Below, piece after piece: positions 58,328 through 64,000 of a DNA stretch of 64,000 nt; the first letter of the stretch is position 1; each line of letters starts with the position of its first letter. The position numbers were made by a program, and so were the translations under genes. A model generated the notes under the pieces. It had not been told where the DNA came from. It did not search any database and worked only from the letters and a program-made list of their open reading frames with translations. Source of the DNA: Streptomyces aurantiogriseus (GTDB lineage: Bacteria; Actinomycetota; Actinomycetes; Streptomycetales; Streptomycetaceae). The DNA lies in contig NZ_BMSX01000007.1 of NCBI RefSeq assembly GCF_014649375.1, positions 186,001 through 250,000 of the forward strand. Direction: 5' to 3'.

Positions 58328-58926
58328 TGTTGTACTGAGCCCTGTCCTGTTCCGGGGCGCCCGGCGGGCCGGTGTACGGCCCGCGCGCGGGTGCGGCTTG
58401 TCGGATTTGCCATTGTTGTAAAGCCTCAGGCTAGACACGCCATTCCCGGTGATCGCGTGAAGGTCACATGATCAGCGTGTGAGTTTGCTCACGAATCCAT
58501 GTGCAAACCGGTCAATTCAGGCCCACACATGACTGCTACGAAACGGACATTGGCCCCCTGAAGCCCTCATTCCGCTCCTGATCATGGCGACTGGGACACC
58601 TGTCGCCCATCCGGGCTTCGCCCTGGTATGCCCGGGTTACCCTGGATCACTTTCTACGTGTGGTGATCCACCCCTTACGGGCTGTCACGGATGTCACAGC
58701 CCGGCCAACACACCTTGTTGGAGATCCGTCACTGTGCTGGAATCTCACGGACCGCCGCGGGATCGAGCCGGCGCGCAAAGGGCGCAGCAGCGCCGAGTGG
58801 CGGCGGAAGGGGGAGCCAGCGCCGGTCACTCACGACTCGGGGGGCGTATTCAGGACGCCCTTCAAGACGCCGACACCGTCCTTCCGTTCAAGCGGAGGGG
58901 CGCCTGGTCCAGAGGTTGCGACGCTA
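58328..58926. other. Upstream region of the conservon
   Basis: About 600 bases without a firm gene. The sensor kinase frame stays open back to 58660, but residues before 58927 are Pro/Arg-rich and unlike a kinase. The segment 58440-58560 is less GC-rich and probably holds promoters for the small peptide gene and the conservon. Confidence 0.5.
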
Positions 58927-61900
58927 GTGCAGGGACGTTTCAAGAGGGATGGCAGCGCTTCGGCCGAGCCGGAGCCGCATGGCGGGACCGACCGCGGTTC
59001 CTCGCCCCAGCACGCCCAGAACCCGGGTCCGGGCCCGTCCGGCGACAGCGGTGAGCGCTCCGGGCGCCCCGCCGCGTCCACGTCGGCGAACGCCCTTCCC
59101 CCGACTCCGACGGTGCAGCCGCCGGCCGGCTCCCCCAGCACCGGCTCGCGCGTGGCGCTGCGCAACTGGCGCATCTCCACGCGTCTGGTCGCGCTGCTGA
59201 CCCTCCCGGTGGTCGCGGCCACCACGCTGGGCACGCTGCGCATCAACCAGTCGATGGACGACATCCAGCAGCTCGACAACATGCGGCTGCTGACCGACAT
59301 GACCAAGCAGGCCACCGACCTGGCCGCCGCGCTGCAGGACGAGCGCGACAGGTCCGCCGGTCCGCTGGCGCACGGCGCGAAGGCGACCGACTTCACCGTC
59401 AAGGGCGTCCGCGAGAAGACCGACCGGACACTGGGCGCGTTCCAGGACGCCTCGGAGGAGATCGACGCCTCCAGCAAGGACGGCAACCTCCAGGGCGTCC
59501 GTGACAGCCTCGTGGGTCTCCTCGGCGACCTCGGCAACATCGCCAAGATCCGTAAGACGGCCTTCGCGGAGAAGAAGAACTCCACCCAGACGGTGGAGGC
59601 CTACCACCGCCTCATCACCTCCCTGCTCGACCTGTCGCAGGACATGGCGCAGGCCACCAGCAACCCGGAGATGATCCAGCGCACCCGCGCGCTGGCAGCC
59701 TTCTCCGCCGCCAAGGAGTACGCCTCCGTCCAGCGCGCCACCCTCTCGGCCGCGCTGCCGGTGAACGACGACACCTACGGCGACCTCTCCGAGAACGACC
59801 GGCAGTACGCCGAGGCCGCGCTGGAGAACCAGGAATCCGAGCTCGCCAGCTTCCGCAGCATCTACGGCAACGAGGGCGCCGAGGAGCTGCTGCAGCCCAT
59901 CGAGCAGGGCAGCCCGACCATCGAGGACGCCGACACCTACGCCAACCGTGCGCTGAGCTCGGCCAGCGGTCTCACCTCGCTGGACCAGCGGTCGTACCAG
60001 GACTGGTTCGACGCCAGTTCGACCAAGATCCGGCAGATGACCAACATCGAGACCACGCTGCTCGAGGACATGGAGCAGACGGCCCGTGAGCTGCGCTCCG
60101 AGTCGGAGCGCGAGGCGATCATCTCCGGTGCGCTGATCCTGCTCGTGCTCGGTGTGTCGCTGGTCGGCGCGTTCGTCGTCGCCCGGTCCATGATCCGCTC
60201 GCTGCGCCGGCTGCAGGAGACCGCCACCAAGGTCGCCCAGGACCGGCTGCCCGAGCTGGTCAAGCAGCTGTCGGAGTCGGACCCGCAGGACGTCGACACC
60301 TCCGTCGAGTCGGTCGGTGTGCACTCCCGGGACGAGATCGGCCAGGTGGCCGCGGCCTTCGACGACGTGCACCGCGAGGCGGTCCGCCTCGCCGCCGAGC
60401 AGGCCCTCCTCCGGGGCAACGTCAACGCGATGTTCACCAACCTCTCGCGCCGCTCCCAGGGCCTCATCCAGCGTCAGCTGTCGCTCATCTCCGAACTGGA
60501 GTCCCGCGAGGCCGACCCGGACCAGCTGTCCTCGCTGTTCAAGCTCGACCACCTCGCGACGCGTATGCGCCGTAACGGTGAGAACCTCCTCGTCCTCGCC
60601 GGTGAGGAGCCCGGCCGTCGCTGGACCCGCCCGGTCCCGCTGGTCGACGTGCTCCGCGCCGCCGCGTCCGAGGTGGAGCAGTACGAGCGCATCGAGCTGG
60701 CCTCCGTGCCGACCACCGAAGTGGCCGGCCGCGTCGTCAACGACCTCGTGCACCTGCTCGCCGAGCTGCTGGAGAACGCGACCTCCTTCTCCTCCCCGCA
60801 GACCAAGGTCAAGGTCACCGGTCACGCGCTGCCCGACGGCCGCGTGCTGATCGAGATCCACGACACCGGCATCGGCCTCTCCCCCGAGGACCTCGCCGCG
60901 ATCAACGAGCGGCTCGCCTCGCCGCCCACCGTGGACGTCTCCGTCTCCCGCCGCATGGGCCTCTTCGTGGTCGGTCGTCTGTCGCAGCGGCACGGCATCC
61001 GCATCCAGCTGCGCCCGTCCGACTCCGGTGGTACGACCGCGCTGGTCATGCTGCCCGTCGATGTCGCCCAGGGCGGCAAGAAGCCCCAGCCCAAGCCCGG
61101 TCAGGCCGGCGTGTCCGGCGGTCCCGCCGCCGCGCAGGCCGCCGCCGGTGCCGCCGCGGCCCGTCGCCAGGGCCAGCAGGGCGGTGCCCTCGGCGCCGGT
61201 GCGCCGGCCGGCGGCGGTGCCCTCGGTGCCGGTGCCGGCATGGGCGGCCGTCTTGCCGCCGGTCAGGGTCCCCGGGCCGCGCTGCCCGGCCGTGACGGCG
61301 GTGGCCGTCCCGGTGCGCCGCGCGGGCCGCAGGGTCCGGCCTCCCCGCAGCAGGGCCGCCCGGCTCCGGCCGGTGCGGGCGCCGGCTACGGCGGGCAGGC
61401 GCCGGGTGCGCCGCAGGGTCTCCAGGCGGCCGGTCCCGGTGCGCCCGGCCAGGGTCAGGACCTGTTCGGCGGCGGGCGTCCGCCGGCGCAGCCGCAGCGC
61501 CAGAACGACAACCGCGCCGAGCAGGGCGGCCGTGGCCGTCAGCCGCAGCTGCCGCCGCGCGGTGGCCCGCGCGCCGAGCTGCCCGGCGGCAACCAGCAGC
61601 AGCGCGCCACGAGCTGGGGCGACGAGAACCTCCAGCCGCCGGTGCCGCGCACCCCGCTGGACGCCCCGCGCGGCCACGAGGAGCCGGACGTCGCGCAGAC
61701 CTCCCGCATGCCCCGCATCGACGACCGCCAGGGTCCCGGCTCGACCGCTGAGATACCCCGGATCGACGACCGTCAGGGCCCGGCCGACTCCGCGGACTTC
61801 TCCCGTCCCGGTGTGAACGGCACCCAGAACACGGGCCGGTTCCCGGCCGTCAACGGCAGCCAGGACACCGGCCAGTTCCCGGCCCCCGGCACGGGCGGCC

Positions 61901-62667
61901 AGCAGGACGGCTTCGTCCGCTCCGACGTCTTCGGCGCCCCGGGCGGCCAGAACGCCCCGGCGGGTCCGGGCCGGTTCGCCCCGGCGCAGGGCTATGACAA
62001 CGGCTCCACCGGTCAGTTCCCCGCGCCCGGCTACGACGGCCCCACCACCGGCCGGCACTCGCTGCCCGGCCGCCAGGACCCGGCGTCCACGGGCCAGTTC
62101 GAACGACCCCAGACCAACGGCGGCAACGGCTACGGCTCCCCACAGCAGCAGCCCGTCCCGCCGCGCCCCGCCGCCCGTCCCGAGCCGGAGGCACTGCCGC
62201 CGGCCCCGGGTCCGGGTGACGGCCGTACCCCGCTGTACGACACGCTGGAGACCAACTGGTTCCGCGGGCAGCAGGGCGACGGAAACGGCAACGGCTCCGC
62301 TCCGGCGCCGCAGCAACAGCAGCCGCAGGCTCCGGCTGCTCCCCAGCGTCCCGCGGCCACCGGCGCCACAGCTTCCTCGTGGCGTACGTCGCCGAACGAC
62401 GAGCTCGTCCGTCAGGCCGAGCGTGTCCGGCAGCCGGCCGCGGGCGGCGTCACCACTTCCGGCCTGCCGCGCCGGGTGCCCCGGGCGAACCTCGTCCCGG
62501 GCACGGCTCAGCAGCAACAGCACCAAACCGGTCCGCAGGTCTCGCGTGCGCCTGACGACGTGCGCGGACGGCTGACCAATCTCCGTCGGGGCATCGCGCA
62601 GGGTCGTCAGGCCGGCAACGGTCAGACCGGCAGTTTCCCGAGCCCCACTCACCAGCAGGAGCGTTAG
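58927..62667 (+). CDS. cvnA: Conservon sensor histidine kinase (nitrate/nitrite-sensing domain type)
   Basis: This 1246-residue membrane protein has two transmembrane segments (RLVALLTLPVVAATTLGTLR near residue 90 and a LILLVLGVSLVGAFVVAR segment near 405) flanking a helical NIT-type sensor domain, then HAMP and an atypical kinase core. The N box LLAELLENATSFSS and the G boxes HDTGIGLSPEDL and GLFVVGRLSQRHGI are clear; the phosphoacceptor His is not obvious. The last 530 residues are a Pro/Gly/Gln-rich tail with repeated TGQFPA motifs. GTG at 58927 was chosen. It heads the conservon and is predicted to control the downstream G protein. Confidence 0.9.
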   Translation: MQGRFKRDGSASAEPEPHGGTDRGSSPQHAQNPGPGPSGDSGERSGRPAASTSANALPPTPTVQPPAGSPSTGSRVALRNWRISTRLVALLTLPVVAATTLGTLRINQSMDDIQQLDNMRLLTDMTKQATDLAAALQDERDRSAGPLAHGAKATDFTVKGVREKTDRTLGAFQDASEEIDASSKDGNLQGVRDSLVGLLGDLGNIAKIRKTAFAEKKNSTQTVEAYHRLITSLLDLSQDMAQATSNPEMIQRTRALAAFSAAKEYASVQRATLSAALPVNDDTYGDLSENDRQYAEAALENQESELASFRSIYGNEGAEELLQPIEQGSPTIEDADTYANRALSSASGLTSLDQRSYQDWFDASSTKIRQMTNIETTLLEDMEQTARELRSESEREAIISGALILLVLGVSLVGAFVVARSMIRSLRRLQETATKVAQDRLPELVKQLSESDPQDVDTSVESVGVHSRDEIGQVAAAFDDVHREAVRLAAEQALLRGNVNAMFTNLSRRSQGLIQRQLSLISELESREADPDQLSSLFKLDHLATRMRRNGENLLVLAGEEPGRRWTRPVPLVDVLRAAASEVEQYERIELASVPTTEVAGRVVNDLVHLLAELLENATSFSSPQTKVKVTGHALPDGRVLIEIHDTGIGLSPEDLAAINERLASPPTVDVSVSRRMGLFVVGRLSQRHGIRIQLRPSDSGGTTALVMLPVDVAQGGKKPQPKPGQAGVSGGPAAAQAAAGAAAARRQGQQGGALGAGAPAGGGALGAGAGMGGRLAAGQGPRAALPGRDGGGRPGAPRGPQGPASPQQGRPAPAGAGAGYGGQAPGAPQGLQAAGPGAPGQGQDLFGGGRPPAQPQRQNDNRAEQGGRGRQPQLPPRGGPRAELPGGNQQQRATSWGDENLQPPVPRTPLDAPRGHEEPDVAQTSRMPRIDDRQGPGSTAEIPRIDDRQGPADSADFSRPGVNGTQNTGRFPAVNGSQDTGQFPAPGTGGQQDGFVRSDVFGAPGGQNAPAGPGRFAPAQGYDNGSTGQFPAPGYDGPTTGRHSLPGRQDPASTGQFERPQTNGGNGYGSPQQQPVPPRPAARPEPEALPPAPGPGDGRTPLYDTLETNWFRGQQGDGNGNGSAPAPQQQQPQAPAAPQRPAATGATASSWRTSPNDELVRQAERVRQPAAGGVTTSGLPRRVPRANLVPGTAQQQQHQTGPQVSRAPDDVRGRLTNLRRGIAQGRQAGNGQTGSFPSPTHQQER

Positions 62668-63090
62668 TTGAGCCAGATGAGCCAGGCGGCACAGAATCTG
62701 AACTGGTTGATCACCAACTTCGTGGACAACACCCCCGGGGTGTCCCACACCGTCGTCGTGTCCGCCGACGGGCTCCTGCTCGCCATGTCCGAGGGCTTCC
62801 CGCGCGACCGTGCCGACCAGCTGGCGGCCGTCGCGTCGGGGCTCACCTCGCTGACGGCCGGGGCCTCCCGGATCTTCGAGGGCGGGCATGTGGCACAGAC
62901 GGTCGTCGAGATGGAGCGAGGATTCCTCTTCCTCATGTCCGTCTCGGACGGCTCGTCCCTCGCCGTTCTCGCCCACCCCGAGTGCGACATCGGCCTCGTC
63001 GGCTACGAGATGGCACTGCTGGTCGACCGCGCGGGCGCGGTCCTCACCCCGGACCTGCGCGCCGAGCTCCAAGGCAGTCTGCTCCACTGA
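62668..63090 (+). CDS. cvnB: Roadblock/LC7-domain protein of the conservon (CvnB)
   Basis: A 140-residue roadblock/LC7 protein, LNWLITNFVDNTPGVSHTVV, DGLLLAMSEGFPRDRADQLA and GASRIFEGGHVAQTVVEMER, predicted to act with the conservon G protein as an activator-like partner. TTG at 62668, directly after the cvnA stop, has GGAG at ideal spacing; ATG at 62677 is the alternative. Confidence 0.95.
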   Translation: MSQMSQAAQNLNWLITNFVDNTPGVSHTVVVSADGLLLAMSEGFPRDRADQLAAVASGLTSLTAGASRIFEGGHVAQTVVEMERGFLFLMSVSDGSSLAVLAHPECDIGLVGYEMALLVDRAGAVLTPDLRAELQGSLLH

Positions 63091-63202
63091 CCGTCCCGGC
63101 ACCACCCACCGCACCAAATCACCGTCCGGCCGACACAATCCCCCCACCGGCCTCGACGGACGGCACGACTGACCGAGACATGCTGTCCCGCCCGGAGGAT
63201 CC

Positions 63203-63601
63203 ATGACCCCGCCCACCGCCTCTCATGATCCGTACGCGGAGCCGTACGGGGACGAGGGCGACCAGCCGCTGGTGCGTCCGTACGCGATGACCGGTGGCCG
63301 GACCCGGCCGCGCTACCAGCTCGCCATCGAGGCACTGATCAGCACCACGGCCGACCCGGCAGCGCTCATGGGGCTCCTTCCGGAGCACCAGCGCATCTGC
63401 CACCTGTGCCGCGAGGTGAAGTCGGTCGCGGAGGTGTCGGCGCTCCTGGCCATGCCGCTGGGTGTGGCGCGGATCCTCGTCGCGGACCTCGCCGAGGCCG
63501 GCCTGGTGGCCATCCACCAGCCGGGCGGCGACGAGAACAACGGCGGCGCTCCGGACGTGACGCTGCTCGAAAGGGTGCTCAGTGGACTTCGCAAGCTCTG
63601 A
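63203..63601 (+). CDS. cvnC: DUF742 protein of the conservon (CvnC)
   Basis: This 132-residue DUF742 protein has LVRPYAMTGGRTRPRYQLAI, QRICHLCREVKSVAEVSALL and a winged-helix-like MPLGVARILVADLAEAGLVA. It is the third component of the conservon and is thought to be part of the membrane-associated complex. Its 3' end overlaps the G-protein gene by 20 bp. Confidence 0.95.
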   Translation: MTPPTASHDPYAEPYGDEGDQPLVRPYAMTGGRTRPRYQLAIEALISTTADPAALMGLLPEHQRICHLCREVKSVAEVSALLAMPLGVARILVADLAEAGLVAIHQPGGDENNGGAPDVTLLERVLSGLRKL

Positions 63602-64000
63602 CGGGGGTCGGGCCACCACCTCCGCGAAGATCGTGGTGGCGGGCGGCTTCGGCGTGGGCAAGACCACGTTCGTGGGCGCCGTCTCGGAGATCAACCCGCT
63701 GCGCACGGAGGCCGTGATGACGTCCGCGAGCGCGGGCATCGACGACCTCACCCACACCGGGGACAAGACCACCACCACGGTGGCCATGGACTTCGGCCGC
63801 ATCACGCTCGACCAGGACCTGATCCTCTACCTGTTCGGTACGCCCGGCCAGGACCGTTTCTGGTTCATGTGGGACGACCTGGTGCGCGGCGCCATCGGCG
63901 CGGTGGTGCTCGTGGACACGCGGCGTCTGGCGGACTGTTTCCCGGCCGTGGACTACTTCGAGAACAGCGGTCTGCCGTTCGTCGTCGCCCTCAACGGCTT
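63582..64000 (+). CDS. cvnD: Conservon small GTP-binding protein (CvnD), 3' end outside the window
   Basis: From GTG at 63582 the frame encodes VDFASSDGGRATTSAKIVVA, then the P-loop GGFGVGKTTFVGA, a switch region with DDLTHTGDKTTTTVAMDFGR, and the DxxG-equivalent LFGTPGQDRFWFMWDDL. This is the MglA-like Ras-type G protein of conservons. The coding sequence is open at the window edge (ALNG), so about a third is missing. It overlaps cvnC by 20 bp, indicating coupling. Confidence 0.95.
   Translation, partial: MDFASSDGGRATTSAKIVVAGGFGVGKTTFVGAVSEINPLRTEAVMTSASAGIDDLTHTGDKTTTTVAMDFGRITLDQDLILYLFGTPGQDRFWFMWDDLVRGAIGAVVLVDTRRLADCFPAVDYFENSGLPFVVALNG

Noticed and set aside
58924..63216. 1430-codon minus-strand frame opposite the conservon
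   Set aside because: Antisense shadow spanning several real genes; low-complexity translation.

Overview
The window is high-GC actinobacterial chromosome, almost certainly Streptomyces. Gene content and order run as in the S. coelicolor core between glnD and the first conservon (established knowledge of that region): glnD-glnK-amtB, nsdA, ftsY, a glucose permease, smc, mutM, rnc, rpmF, coaD, rsmD, recG, a DAK2-domain protein, rpmB, thiL/thiD, ddl, gpsA, a plsC-type acyltransferase, hupS, leuCD, ndgR, a Gln/Glu tRNA cluster, gltX, then a conservon (sensor kinase, roadblock protein, DUF742 protein, G protein) that runs off the right edge. GTG and TTG starts and 1 to 4 base stop/start overlaps are frequent.

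Layout. 1-300: gene-free, with three degenerate 61-bp repeats that resemble a CRISPR but are probably not one. 302-4469: nitrogen-signalling operon amtB-glnK-glnD with a GlnR-like box upstream. 4873-7477: nsdA and a Prim-Pol protein. 7600-17745: ftsY, LLM oxidoreductase, sugar permease, smc, a small coiled-coil protein, acylphosphatase and a secreted CAP-domain protein. 17733-24783: a decayed integrative element inserted at the 3' end of the CAP gene. It keeps integrase and excisionase, has a 5'-truncated RepSA-like initiator, and carries an IS5-family element, IS and MITE-like debris, a secreted protein and a CsbD-like protein. 24906-33342: flavodoxin-like protein and HxlR regulator sharing an operator, then the mutM/rnc/rpmF/coaD/rsmD/recG block. 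33511-38312: an HSP90-like ATPase overlapping a 981-residue helical-repeat protein, a two-gene module I do not recall from the S. coelicolor order. 38462-53975: DAK protein, rpmB, thiamine, D-Ala-D-Ala, phospholipid, F420, HU and leucine genes. 54030-54490: five tRNA genes. 54582-64000: HAD phosphatase, orphan RelE-like toxin, gltX, FAH-family hydrolase, a small peptide gene and the conservon.

How genes work together: AmtB imports ammonium, GlnK senses nitrogen and GlnD modifies GlnK. FtsY serves membrane targeting. SMC and HupS organise the chromosome. GpsA and the acyltransferase supply phospholipid precursors. LeuC/LeuD are controlled by the divergent NdgR. GltX charges the tRNA-Glu species encoded next to it. 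The conservon proteins probably form a membrane signalling complex.

Most notable non-genic observations: (i) five short repeat arrays that each begin or end on a stop codon (38303, 41155, 43980, 48081, 49568); (ii) a five-copy palindrome between the TPR and DAK genes; (iii) a reconstructable attP with paired arm repeats; (iv) a 42-bp inverted repeat lying exactly where the rep gene is cut; (v) several sharp palindromes that are candidate operators. All calls were read by eye; no database search was run.
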